The notes under the pieces: generated by a model | Seen by the model: the letters and a program-made list of their open reading frames with translations, nothing else | Told to the model about the DNA's origin: nothing | The model's database searches: none | Assembly: GCF_001612805.1 (NCBI RefSeq) | Contig: NZ_BDBD01000001.1 | Span: forward strand, 119,457-183,456 | Reading direction: 5' to 3' | Source: Nocardia coubleae NBRC 108252 | GTDB taxonomy: Bacteria; Actinomycetota; Actinomycetes; Mycobacteriales; Mycobacteriaceae | Length of the DNA: 64,000 nt | Part shown: positions 36,343 through 58,896 of the stretch, piece after piece | Layout of the letters: every line of letters begins with the position of its first letter | Numbering within the stretch: position 1 is the stretch's first letter | Program-made: the position numbers and the translations under genes

Positions 36343-37324
36343 GACAGGATCTCCTCTGGCACGTCGTCGGTTTCGGGTTCGGTGGCCGGTTCGGCCGGGG
36401 TTCCGGTGAGCGAGAGGAACACGTCGTCGAGGGTCGGGCGGACCACGACGGCGTCGAGCACGCACACCCCCGCGTCGTCGAGCCGGCGCAGGGCCTCGAC
36501 CATCGTGCGGGAGCCGTTGCCGACCACCACCGATACTTCGTCGCTGCCCGGCTCGTGGATCGGCGTGCCGACACCCACCTGATCGAGCACCGAGACCGCG
36601 AGGTCGGGACTCTGCCCGGCGGCCAGGGTGACCGTGAGCCGGTCGCCGCCGATGGAGGTCTTGAGTTCGTCGGCGGAGCCACGGGCGATGACGGTGCCCT
36701 TGTCGATCACGGTGATCCGGTCGGCGAGCAGGTCGGCTTCCTCCAGGTACTGGGTGGTGAGCAGCACCGTGGTGCCGTCGTCGACGAGGTCGCCGATCAC
36801 CTTCCACATGTCCAGGCGCCCCCGGGGATCGAGGCCGGTGGTCGGTTCGTCGAGCACGACCACCGGCGGCCGTGCGACGAGAGAACCGGCCAGGTCGAGG
36901 CGGCGGGCCATACCACCGGAGTAGGTGCCCGCGCGTCGGCTCGCCGCGTGGTCGAGACCGAGCGCGGTGAGTAATTCGTCGGCACGTTCGGTGGCCTGCT
37001 TCTTCGACATGCCGTACAGGCGCGCCACCATGCGCAGGTTCTCGTATCCGGTCAGGTTCGCGTCGACCGCCGCGTACTGGCCGGACAACCCGAGGCGGGT
37101 GCGGGCCGCGGCCGGATCGGCCAGCACGTCGACCCCGGCCACGCGCACCGTGCCCGCGTCGGGGCGAAGCAGCGTGGTGACGATCCGCACGGTGGTCGTC
37201 TTGCCCGCGCCGTTGGGCCCGAGCAGGCCGAGCACCGTGCCCGCCGGTATCTCGAGGTCGATCTCCTTCAGTACGCGCACCTTGCCGAAACTCTTGGCGA
37301 GGCCGCGCACTTCTACCGCCAGAC

Positions 37325-37328
<4 letters not shown>
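36339..37328 (-). CDS. ABC transporter ATPase, DrrA-like
   Basis: 329 residues from a GTG overlapping the NRPS stop codon. Walker A GPNGAGKT (residues 37-44), signature YSGGMARRLDLA, Walker B VVVLDEPTTGLDP, and the C-terminal extension VLDAVVVRPTLDDVFLSLTG typical of daunorubicin-resistance-type (DrrA) exporters. With the coupled permease it probably exports the NRPS product or gives self-resistance. Both junctions of the three-gene cassette use GTGA overlaps, so the proteins are translationally coupled. Confidence 0.92.
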
Positions 37329-50968
<13,640 letters not shown>

Positions 50969-51167
50969 CAAGCACTCCGTTCTGGTGTGTCACGACTCCC
51001 CGAGCAGCGCCCGGGCACACGACGGCCCAGGGCGTGGCTATCCACGCCCATGATTCGGAGTACTCCGGCGGCCGGATGGCTACCGATCTGGATTTATTTC
51101 GCGCTCAACGAATTACACCCCTGTAGCAGCAACTCGATGCCGCTTCCCCCGGGCTGAAACAAACCGC

Positions 51168-52991
51168 TTATTCAGAATTTCCCGAGCTGCGCATAACCTG
51201 CGTCTGGTTCGCTCGGTGGCGGCGGGCCAAGAGCAGTCCCGCGCCGATCGCGGTCAGGATAACGGACGCCAGTTCGGGCGCCGCACCGATCCTGGTCGCG
51301 ATCGTCGCCGTGTCGCGCAATGGTAACTGGGCGACCAGCGCCGCGGGGACGACTTGGTCGGAGTGCTGCGTGAGAGTGCCGTCGGCGGTGATGATCCCAC
51401 TGACCCCGGTGGTTGCCGCGACCACGAGCGCCCGCCCGTGCTCGACCGCGCGCACCCGCGACATCGCCAATTGCTGATACGTCATCTCACTCTCGCCGAA
51501 GGTGGCGTTGTTGGTCGGGACGGTCAGCAATTGCGCGCCCGCGGCAAGGGATTCCCGGAATGCCCGGTCGAAGGCGACCTCATAACAGGTGGCGACGCCG
51601 ATTCGGACATTCGCGGCAGTAACGGTGCCGTCGCCGTGGCCGGGTACGAAATAGCCCGCGCGATCGGCATAGGAAGAGAACAAACGGAAGAAACTTCGCA
51701 TCGGCAGGTATTCACCGAACGGCTGGATGATTTTCTTGTCGTGGCGCTCTCCCGGCCCGGCGGCACCGTTCCAGACGATCACCGAGTTCGTGGTGGTCCG
51801 GTCGCCGTTCAGCAGAACCGCGCCGACGAGGATCGGGGCACCGATGCGTTCCGAGGCGCGGGTGATGACGGCGGCGGCGTCGGCATTGCGCAGCGGGTCG
51901 ATATCGGAGGAGTTCTCGGGCCAGATCACGATGTCCGGTTTGCGCTCTTGACCGCGTGCGACGCTGTCGGCCAGTTCCTCGGTGCGCCGGACGTGGTTGT
52001 CGAGCACGGCGCGGCGCTGGGCGTTGAAGTCGAGGCCGAGTCGCGGCACGCTGCCCTGGATGGCGGCGACCGTCACCGTGCGCAGGCCGTCGTCGGGGGC
52101 GGGCAGGGTGGGGCGCAGCGCGAGCCCGGCCAGCGGCGCGACGATCACGGCGAGACCGGTCAGCGCGATGCCCTTGTCGACAATGCGCTGTCCGGCGCGC
52201 ACCCGCAGCACGATGGCGGCGAGCGCGGTGCCGGTGAGGGCCACCGCGAAGCCGATCAGCGGGGCGCCGCCGTAGGCCGCCAGGGGCAGGTACCAACCGT
52301 CGGCCTGCCCGAAAGCGATTCTCCCCCAAGGGAATCCGCCGAAGGGAACATTCGAGCGCGCCCATTCGGTCGCCGTCCACGCCAGCGCCAGCCACACGGG
52401 CCATCCGCGGAGTCCGCCGAGCCACCGCGCGAGCACGCCCCAGAGCCCGAAGAACACCGCGCACGCCGTCGACAACGCCAGCCACGGCACGGGCCCCACG
52501 TAGATCCCGGTCCACGGCAGCAGCGGCAGGAAGAACGCCAACCCGCCGAGCATTCCGTACCCGAACGCGGCCCGCACCCTGCGCGTCCCGTAGACCGCGA
52601 GCGTCAGCAGCGCGACGGCGAAGGGCGCGAGAAACCACAGCGGCCGCGGCGGAAAGCTGGCGAACAGCAACAACCCGCCGAGCACCGCCACGGCCATCCG
52701 CCAGAACACGGCCCCAGCCGTCGCCGTCCCCACCGCTCGATCGGAACCGGCATCGCCTTCCCGCCCCGCGCTCCACTCCGACGGCGACGTGGAGTCAGGT
52801 CCGTGAGTGGCGCTCGTTCCGGCTGCAGGTCGTTCCGTCGACCTTCCCCGCTCAGCGGAGCGGTCGTCGACAGGGCCCGCCTCCGGCGCGGACGGACTGT
52901 CGCGCCCCTCGTCGCCGGGATACGCAGGTCCCTCGGTCTGTCCCGATGGCTGGGTGGGTAGAGGCCGGTCGCCGGTGGCGGGGTCGATCAT
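51168..52991 (-). CDS. lnt: Apolipoprotein N-acyltransferase
   Basis: 607 residues: a disordered Pro/Ser/Gly-rich N-terminus of about 95 residues, seven to eight transmembrane helices, then a nitrilase-like catalytic domain. The Glu-Lys-Cys triad is visible: Glu359 (IWPENSSD), Lys in RHDKKIIQPFGEYLP and Cys469 (GVATCYEVAFD). It adds the third acyl chain to the N-terminal Cys of lipoproteins such as those at 11615 and 23662. The start is uncertain because the N-terminal extension may be shorter. No polyprenol-phosphate-mannose synthase is fused or adjacent, unlike Ppm1 of M. tuberculosis. Confidence 0.9.
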   Translation of the reverse strand: MIDPATGDRPLPTQPSGQTEGPAYPGDEGRDSPSAPEAGPVDDRSAERGRSTERPAAGTSATHGPDSTSPSEWSAGREGDAGSDRAVGTATAGAVFWRMAVAVLGGLLLFASFPPRPLWFLAPFAVALLTLAVYGTRRVRAAFGYGMLGGLAFFLPLLPWTGIYVGPVPWLALSTACAVFFGLWGVLARWLGGLRGWPVWLALAWTATEWARSNVPFGGFPWGRIAFGQADGWYLPLAAYGGAPLIGFAVALTGTALAAIVLRVRAGQRIVDKGIALTGLAVIVAPLAGLALRPTLPAPDDGLRTVTVAAIQGSVPRLGLDFNAQRRAVLDNHVRRTEELADSVARGQERKPDIVIWPENSSDIDPLRNADAAAVITRASERIGAPILVGAVLLNGDRTTTNSVIVWNGAAGPGERHDKKIIQPFGEYLPMRSFFRLFSSYADRAGYFVPGHGDGTVTAANVRIGVATCYEVAFDRAFRESLAAGAQLLTVPTNNATFGESEMTYQQLAMSRVRAVEHGRALVVAATTGVSGIITADGTLTQHSDQVVPAALVAQLPLRDTATIATRIGAAPELASVILTAIGAGLLLARRHRANQTQVMRSSGNSE

Positions 52992-53024
52992 GGTGTCGCG
53001 CTCCGTGATTCGTGGCGGGTCGGC

Positions 53025-54608
53025 TCAGGCCGCGTAGATGGTCGTGCCGTTGTGCACGGTGCGCAGACAGGTCGGCAGGGGCACGTCCGGGTCGAGGGCG
53101 GGCAGGCCGGGGACGCGCGAGCGCGGGTCGGTCGACCAGCGCTGGACGGTGTCGGCGGCCGCGGCGACGACGAGATCGCCCGCGTCCCAGATCGCGTACG
53201 ACGCGGGGGCACCGGGGACGAGGGTGCCCGCCATCCCGTCGCGGACACCGCCCGCGCGCCAGGCGCCACGGGTGGCGGCGGCGAAGGCGGCGCGCGGTGA
53301 CAGTCCGTGGCCGGAGGTGCGGTGGTGGACTGCGGCGCGGATCTGTTCCCAGGGATTCAGGGTCGTCACGGGGGCGTCGGAGCCGATCGCGAGGGAGATC
53401 CCGGCGGCCGCCATCGCGGCGAACGGATTGAGCCCGGCGGCGCGCTCGGCGCCCAGGCGGGTGGCGTACATGCCGTCGGTTCCGCCCCAGGCGGCGTCGA
53501 AGCCCGGTTGCACCGACAGGATCACTCCGAGCCGGGCGAGCTGTTCGATCGCGGCGGCGTCGGTCATCTCGGCGTGCTCGACCCGGTGCCCGCGCGCGGC
53601 GAGGGCGGGGCCGCCGAGTTCGCTTGCGACCCGGGCGAATCCGTCGACCACGAGGTCCATGGCCGCGTCGCCGATGGCGTGGAACCCGGCCTGGATCCCG
53701 GCTTCGGTGCAGGCGCGCAGGTGGTCGGTGACGGCATCGGCGTCGAGGAAGTTCTTCCCGCAGCCGGCGGCGTCGGCGTACGGTTCGCGCAGCAGTGCGG
53801 TGTGTGAACCGAGCGACCCGTCGACGAACAGGTCGCCGCCGAGTCCGTGCACGCCGAGTTCGGCGAGCAGCGTGCGCGCCTCGTCCGCGCCGCGCACGGC
53901 CTGGCCCCAGTAGGCGCGCACCTGCACGCCGTGGTCGAAGGCGAGCAGTTCGCGCACGTCGTCACGGCTGGAGATGTCGGGTCCGGCGCATTCGTGCACG
54001 GCCACGATGCCGTGCGCGGCGGCGCTGTCGAGGGCGGCGGTGCGGGCCGAATCCCGTTGGGCGCGAGACAGTCCGGCCAAGGCGACGGCACGTACCCGGT
54101 GGTGGGCGTCGGCGCGCAGAGGTTCGCCACGGTCGCCGGACTCACCGGCGGCATCGAGCAGCGCCGACGACGCGACCGCCGAGTGCGCGTCGATGCGCGC
54201 GAGGTAGACAAGCCTGCCCGGCCCCGCGGCCTCGTCGAGTTCGGCGACCGTCGGCGGCCGCTGCTCGGGCCAGGTGGTGTCGTCCCAGCCGTCGCCGATG
54301 ATCACCCCGTCGGGCTGCCGCGCGGCGTGGGCGCGCACCGCGTCGAGGAGGTCGGCCAGCGAGCGAGCGCCGCGCAGATCCAGCCCGGTGAGCCGCAGTC
54401 CGAGGGCGGTGACGTGGACGTGCGGGTCGACGAACGCGGGCGCGACGAACGCGCCGTCGAGGTCGATGATCTCCGCGTCGGGATGCATGGCACGCCCGGG
54501 CGCCTCGGCACCGAGCCACACCACGGTGCCGTCGGTGACCGCCATCGCGGTCGCGTCCGGGGAGCTGGAACTGTAGAAACGACCGCCGATCAGCAACTGG
54601 GTACTCAC
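53025..54608 (-). CDS. YtcJ-like amidohydrolase
   Basis: 527 residues from a GTG. Amidohydrolase superfamily member with metal ligands His63/His65 in DPHVHVTALG, a later GFHAIGDAAMD and RVEHAEMTD for further ligands, and a terminal IGSDAPV aspartate. The YtcJ/exo-enzyme group hydrolyses N-acyl or amide bonds with one or two zinc ions. The substrate is unknown. It is 33 bp upstream of lnt on the same strand, so the two may be co-transcribed. Confidence 0.88.
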   Translation of the reverse strand: MSTQLLIGGRFYSSSSPDATAMAVTDGTVVWLGAEAPGRAMHPDAEIIDLDGAFVAPAFVDPHVHVTALGLRLTGLDLRGARSLADLLDAVRAHAARQPDGVIIGDGWDDTTWPEQRPPTVAELDEAAGPGRLVYLARIDAHSAVASSALLDAAGESGDRGEPLRADAHHRVRAVALAGLSRAQRDSARTAALDSAAAHGIVAVHECAGPDISSRDDVRELLAFDHGVQVRAYWGQAVRGADEARTLLAELGVHGLGGDLFVDGSLGSHTALLREPYADAAGCGKNFLDADAVTDHLRACTEAGIQAGFHAIGDAAMDLVVDGFARVASELGGPALAARGHRVEHAEMTDAAAIEQLARLGVILSVQPGFDAAWGGTDGMYATRLGAERAAGLNPFAAMAAAGISLAIGSDAPVTTLNPWEQIRAAVHHRTSGHGLSPRAAFAAATRGAWRAGGVRDGMAGTLVPGAPASYAIWDAGDLVVAAAADTVQRWSTDPRSRVPGLPALDPDVPLPTCLRTVHNGTTIYAA

Positions 54609-54638
54609 GGTGCCCCAGTCTGCCGTATCGGCGGATCG

Positions 54639-54842
54639 TCAGGTCGGCAGGGACAGCACGGCGCACACGTCGGCGTCGCCGAGTCCCGCCGGTGTGTGTC
54701 CGCCCGCTCGGGCGGCGATCAGTTCCAACCGCCACGCGGCGGTGGTGAAGTCCGACATCGACTGTCCGGCAGCGGTACTCGCTCGGCGTACCGCGTCGGC
54801 CAGTTCCTCGCTCACCGTGACGGTGATCTGCTCGGTGGCCAT
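54639..54842 (-). CDS. Small ribbon-helix-helix-like protein
   Basis: 67 residues. The first part, EQITVTVSEELADAVRRASTAAGQSMSDFTTAAWRLEL, has the beta-strand plus two helices of ribbon-helix-helix proteins. No toxin gene is adjacent, so an antitoxin role is not supported. The ATG at 54842 is used; an upstream ATG at 54851 would add three residues. It lies between fxsA and the amidohydrolase on the same strand. Confidence 0.68.
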   Translation of the reverse strand: MATEQITVTVSEELADAVRRASTAAGQSMSDFTTAAWRLELIAARAGGHTPAGLGDADVCAVLSLPT

Positions 54843-54884
54843 GCGGGTCACTGTAGACCGTCGGCCGGTAGGAGTGTCGACGGT

Positions 54885-55376
54885 TCAGGCGGAACCGAGC
54901 GCACGCGGTCCACGAGTGTGCCCGTCGTCATACCACTGGCCGACGACGTCACCGTCGACCACGTCGCCGCCGGCATCGACGACCACGCCACGGTAGGGCG
55001 CGGGCGCGAACGAGGGCAGCGGGCCGAAGCGCCTGGTACCGAGCTTCTCGAGCACCGGCCGCAGCAGCGCGCGGGTGGGCGGGAACAGGGCGAGCAATCC
55101 GAGCACACCGGTGACGAGGCCCGGCACGAACAGCAGTACCGATCCCGTCGCGACGAGCAGTCCGTCGGCGACCGCGCTCTCCGCGCTCACCTCACCGCGC
55201 GAGGCCCGGCGGAACCGGTCGAACACCCGTCGCCCCTGCTTGGCGAGCAAGGCCAGTCCCACGCCGGAGACCGCGACGAGCACCAGCAGCGCCCAGCCGA
55301 CGCCGATCACCTGGGCGAGGCCGACGAGGGCGGCGATCTCGACGACGAGGTAGAGCACGAACAGCAGGGCGGTCAT
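54885..55376 (-). CDS. fxsA: FxsA-family membrane protein
   Basis: 163 residues. Three hydrophobic helices: LLFVLYLVVEIAALVGLAQVIGVGWALLVLV, VGLALLAKQ and LLVATGSVLLFVPGLVTGVLGLLALFPPTRALL, which together make the FxsA pattern (GSVLLFVPGLVTDxxG-like). E. coli FxsA suppresses phage T7 exclusion when overproduced; its normal role is unknown. The gene lies in the rbpA - lnt - fxsA neighbourhood conserved in related genera. Confidence 0.85.
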   Translation of the reverse strand: MTALLFVLYLVVEIAALVGLAQVIGVGWALLVLVAVSGVGLALLAKQGRRVFDRFRRASRGEVSAESAVADGLLVATGSVLLFVPGLVTGVLGLLALFPPTRALLRPVLEKLGTRRFGPLPSFAPAPYRGVVVDAGGDVVDGDVVGQWYDDGHTRGPRALGSA

Positions 55377-55449
55377 GGTGATCCTTTCGGACGATCTACC
55401 CGTTCAACGCACGAGCACGCGTTTTTTCTCCCGGCCCGTGGCGGATCAC

Positions 55450-56109
55450 TCATCCGCCGGGCCGCACCAGCCCGGTCTCGTACGCCAGCACCACCGCCTG
55501 CACCCGATCGCGCAGCCCGAGTTTGGTGAGCACCCGGCCCACGTGTGTCTTCACGGTGGCTTCGGACAGGAACAGTGCGGCGGCGATCTCGGCGTTGCTC
55601 TGCCCGGCGGCGATCTGCTCGAGCACCTCACGTTCGCGGACGGTGAGCACGTCGAGCACCGAGGGGTCGCGCAGTCCGGCCGGATCGTCGGCGACGAGGC
55701 GGTCGAGCAGGCGTTTGGTCACCTTGGGTGACACCACGGCGTCACCGGCGGCGACGCTGCGGATCGCCGAGACGAGGTCTTCCGGCGGGGTGTCCTTGAG
55801 CAGGAATCCGCTCGCCCCCGCGCGCAGCGCGCCGAGGGCGTGTTCGTCGAGGTCGAAGGTGGTCATCACGAGCACGCGCACGCCGTCACCGGTGGCGACG
55901 ATGCGGCCGGTGGCGGTGACGCCGTCGACCACCGGCATGCGCACGTCCATCAGCACGACGTCGGGGCGCAGCTCCCCGGCGCGCCGCACGGCTTCCTCGC
56001 CGTTGGCCGCCTCACCGACGACCTCGATGTCGGGGTGGGCGCCGAGGACCATTTTCAGGCCCATCCGCATGAGTTCCTGATCGTCCACCACGAGCACACT
56101 GATCGGCAT
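55450..56109 (-). CDS. NarL/LuxR-type response regulator
   Basis: 219 residues. Receiver domain with phosphoacceptor Asp55 (VVLMDVRMP), upstream acidic pair VVDD, and the switch residues TT and K (LVMTTFDL; GFLLKD), followed by a LuxR helix-turn-helix (LTVREREVLEQIAAGQSNAEIAAALFLSEATVKTHVGRVLTKLGL). It pairs with the histidine kinase ending 21 bp upstream on the same strand. Targets are unknown; the nearest genes give no hint. Confidence 0.92.
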   Translation of the reverse strand: MPISVLVVDDQELMRMGLKMVLGAHPDIEVVGEAANGEEAVRRAGELRPDVVLMDVRMPVVDGVTATGRIVATGDGVRVLVMTTFDLDEHALGALRAGASGFLLKDTPPEDLVSAIRSVAAGDAVVSPKVTKRLLDRLVADDPAGLRDPSVLDVLTVREREVLEQIAAGQSNAEIAAALFLSEATVKTHVGRVLTKLGLRDRVQAVVLAYETGLVRPGG

Positions 56110-56130
56110 TCCCTCACCCTAGCGGCCGGT

Positions 56131-57297
56131 TCAGTCGGTTTCGGCGCGCAGCGGGAGGCGGGCGCTCACCTGCCAGCGCCCGTCGGGCAGCTTGCCCGCG
56201 TGCAGGGTGCCGCCGAGCACCGCGACCCGTTCGCGCATGCCGACCAGGCCCATACCGCCACCGTGAATCGCGCTCTCCCGCACGGGAACTCCGCCGCTGT
56301 CGGTGATCTCCACCAGGATCTCCTCGGCGCCGCGCTGCACCCGCACCACGGCCTTGGCGCTCGCACCGGCGTGCCGGAGGGTGTTGGTGAGCGACTCCTG
56401 CACGATGCGGTGCACGCCGAGGCTCACCTCGGGTGCGATGTCGTCGAGTTCGCCGGTGAGCTCGAGGTCGACGGCCAGGCCCGCCTCGCGCATCATCTGC
56501 GCCAGTTGCGCGATGCCCGCGCTGCCGTGCTGGGGCAGGAGTTCGGGTGCGTGCTCGGTGCGCAACAGGGCGACGGTGCGGCGCAGTTCGCGCAGGGCAT
56601 CGCGGCCGGTGCCCGCGATCGTCGACAGCGCGCGTTCGGCGGCGTCCGGGTCGGTGCGCAGGGCGTATTTCGCCCCGTCGGCCTGCACGATGATGACGCT
56701 CACCGCATGCGCGACCACGTCGTGGAGTTCGCGGGCGATGCGGGTGCGTTCGGCGGCGACGGCCTCGTGGGCGCGGCGCTCCTTGTCGTAGTCGGCGACG
56801 GCCAGCCGCGCGGCGACCTCGGCGTCGTAGGCGTGCCGGGCGCCGTTGAACTCCGCCAGCGTCCAGCACAGCGCGTAGATGGCGCCGACGAGGATCAGGT
56901 CGCCGCCCTTGGGCTCGCGCACCAGCAGCACCGACAGACCCAGGTCGAGGGCGAGGAAGCCCACGTAGATCAGCCCGTCACGGCGTCCGACGTAGGCCAC
57001 CAGCGTGTAGAGCATCACGCCGAGCCCGATCAGGGCCACGTGCGGTGCGGTGCTCTCGTTCAGCAGGTAGGCGGTGAACGTGCACAGCAGCGACAGCACG
57101 AGCAGGGTCGCGGCCATGGCGCGCGGGTACAGCCGCCGCAGGGCCACCGGCATCGGCAGCAGCACCGACAGTACGAGGTAGACGACCTTGTTCCTGGCCT
57201 CGCCCACGCCGAGGACGTCGAAGCACAGCAGCATCGCCGCGAGGAGGGAGTCGGCGACGATGGGTCGTCCACGAAGCCACAGACTGAACCGGCGCAC
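56131..57297 (-). CDS. NarL-type sensor histidine kinase (HisKA_3)
   Basis: 388 residues. Five or six N-terminal transmembrane helices (up to about residue 150), then the dimerisation domain with phosphoacceptor His192 (ELHDVVAH) and a GHKL ATPase with LTNTLRHAGASAKAVV and GGMGLVGMRERV. The absence of a large extracytoplasmic domain suggests the membrane helices themselves sense the signal. It is probably co-transcribed with the response regulator 21 bp downstream. Confidence 0.92.
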   Translation of the reverse strand: MRRFSLWLRGRPIVADSLLAAMLLCFDVLGVGEARNKVVYLVLSVLLPMPVALRRLYPRAMAATLLVLSLLCTFTAYLLNESTAPHVALIGLGVMLYTLVAYVGRRDGLIYVGFLALDLGLSVLLVREPKGGDLILVGAIYALCWTLAEFNGARHAYDAEVAARLAVADYDKERRAHEAVAAERTRIARELHDVVAHAVSVIIVQADGAKYALRTDPDAAERALSTIAGTGRDALRELRRTVALLRTEHAPELLPQHGSAGIAQLAQMMREAGLAVDLELTGELDDIAPEVSLGVHRIVQESLTNTLRHAGASAKAVVRVQRGAEEILVEITDSGGVPVRESAIHGGGMGLVGMRERVAVLGGTLHAGKLPDGRWQVSARLPLRAETD

Positions 57298-57353
57298 CGG
57301 CCAAGCCTAGGCGCCCGCTGGCTTTCCGGCCGTGATCTTGATTGCCTTGACGC

Positions 57354-58121
57354 GTGCAACTCGGAGACTGGACGGTGCTACTGGTGGCCGCGGCGGCGGC
57401 GGGCTGGGTCGACGCGGTGGTCGGCGGCGGCGGGCTGATCATCCTGCCCACCCTGTTGCTGGTGGCCCCCGGCATCGCACCGCAGACCGCGCTCGGCACG
57501 AACAAGATGGCCGCGCTGGCGGGAACGGCCACGGCGGTACTGACCTTCGCGCGCAAGGTGCCGATGCAGTGGAAGGTGCTGGTGCCCGGTGGGGTGATCG
57601 CCGCGATCACCGCCGCGTGCGGTGCGGCGGCCGTGTCGCTCATCGACCGGGAACTGTTCATCCCGATGGTGATGGTCGTGCTCGTCGGCGTGGCGATCTT
57701 CGTGACGTTGCGACCGAAGGTCGGGTTGACGATGGCGACGCACCCGCCGACGCGACGCAAGGTGATCCTGGTCGTCGCGCTCGCCTCGGGCCTGATCGGC
57801 CTCTACGACGGCTTGCTCGGCCCCGGCACCGGAACCTTCCTGATCATCACCTTCGCCACCCTGCTCGGCACCGAGTTCGTGCGCGCCGCGGCGATGGCGA
57901 AGGTCATCAACTGCGGGTCGAACGTGGGCGCGCTGCTGTATCTCGGCGCAACCGGGCACGTGCTGTGGGGGCTCGGCGCGGGCATGGCGGTGGCGAATAT
58001 CGCCGGTGCCGTTGTGGGTTCGCGGATGGCGCTGGCCAAGGGCGCGGGCTTCGTCCGGGTGGTGCTGCTGGTCGTCGTCGTGGTGATGGTGGTGCGGCTG
58101 GGCTGGCAGCAGTTCGCCTAG
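57354..58121 (+). CDS. TauE/SafE-family sulfite/anion exporter
   Basis: 255 residues from a GTG, seven or eight hydrophobic helices. Family motifs: GWVDAVVGGGGLIILPTLLLV near the N-terminus and GLYDGLLGPGTGTFLIITFATLLG in the second half, the inverted repeat of this family. Members export sulfite, sulfoacetate or other organic acids. Its 3' end overlaps the convergent TetR gene by 4 bp. An adjacent sulfonate enzyme is not present; ssuD is over 55 kb away. Confidence 0.88.
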   Translation: MQLGDWTVLLVAAAAAGWVDAVVGGGGLIILPTLLLVAPGIAPQTALGTNKMAALAGTATAVLTFARKVPMQWKVLVPGGVIAAITAACGAAAVSLIDRELFIPMVMVVLVGVAIFVTLRPKVGLTMATHPPTRRKVILVVALASGLIGLYDGLLGPGTGTFLIITFATLLGTEFVRAAAMAKVINCGSNVGALLYLGATGHVLWGLGAGMAVANIAGAVVGSRMALAKGAGFVRVVLLVVVVVMVVRLGWQQFA

Positions 58122-58771
58122 CGCACCGCGTCGGGCTGGGCCGCCAGCCACGGTTGCAGGACCCGCGAGGTGGTTTCGTGGATCTTGCGGTGCAGGCGTT
58201 CGCCGTCGTCGATGCTGTGCTGCGGTTGCTGGAACAGCACCGTCAACGCGCCCGAGACCGCGCCGACCACGGCGCCGACCAGGGCGGCGGCGCCGACTTC
58301 GTCGAGTTCGTGGGGAAACGCCAGGTGCAGTTGCCTGGCGATCTCGCGCTGGGCGACGAGCTGGGCATGCGCGGCGCGACCGCTCACCGACGGAACGGTG
58401 CGCGACACGCGGGCGCGCAGGGCGGCGATGCGGGCGCCCAGGTCGTCGACGAGGTGTTCGCCGGGGTTGTCGCCCGCGGCGCGCAGGGCACGCAGCAACA
58501 CCTCGACGGGTCGCTCCCCCGGCCTGCGGGTGGCGATGGCCGCCACCGCCGCGCGCACGCGGTCGTCGGGTTCAGGGAAGAGCAGTTCTTCCTTGCTGGC
58601 GAAGTAGTTGAAGAAGGTCCGGGTGCCGACCTCGGCCGCGGCCGCGATCTCGGCGACGGTGGTCTCCTCATAGCCTGCTGCCTCGAACAATTCGACGGCG
58701 GCCAGCAGAATCGCACGACGGGTTCGTTCCCTTTTTCGATCGCGGAGGGCAGATGGCGGCACGGCGGGCAC
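58118..58771 (-). CDS. TetR-family transcriptional regulator
   Basis: About 217 residues. N-terminal TetR helix-turn-helix: RDRKRERTRRAILLAAVELFEAAGYEETTVAEIAAAAEVGTRTFFNYFASKEELLF. The C-terminal ligand domain has a hydrophobic helix VGAAALVGAVVGAVSGAL. The start is uncertain: GTG 58771 (VPAVPPS) is preferred to a codon at 58837, because the latter would extend into sequence that overlaps the tldD leader. It is divergent from tldD across about 125 bp and converges on the TauE exporter. Confidence 0.87.
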   Translation of the reverse strand: MPAVPPSALRDRKRERTRRAILLAAVELFEAAGYEETTVAEIAAAAEVGTRTFFNYFASKEELLFPEPDDRVRAAVAAIATRRPGERPVEVLLRALRAAGDNPGEHLVDDLGARIAALRARVSRTVPSVSGRAAHAQLVAQREIARQLHLAFPHELDEVGAAALVGAVVGAVSGALTVLFQQPQHSIDDGERLHRKIHETTSRVLQPWLAAQPDAVR

Positions 58772-58896
58772 CCTACGGCATCCGCGGGTTCCCCGGCGGG
58801 AGGATCGGGGCCCGCGCGTCACGGTTGTCGCTGCCACGGCCCGGTTTTCACGCGGGTGTGGGGCACGTGTCGGTGGGAGCCGCTAGCGTAGGCGCG

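Noticed and set aside
50969..51167. Possible iron box (IdeR/DmdR site) upstream of the NRPS
   Set aside because: The AT-richer stretch has no TTAGGTTAG-N-CTAACCTAA-like palindrome, so I have no evidence for iron control.
54639..54842. Toxin-antitoxin pair
   Set aside because: Only a ribbon-helix-helix-like small protein is present; the neighbours are fxsA and an amidohydrolase, neither a toxin.
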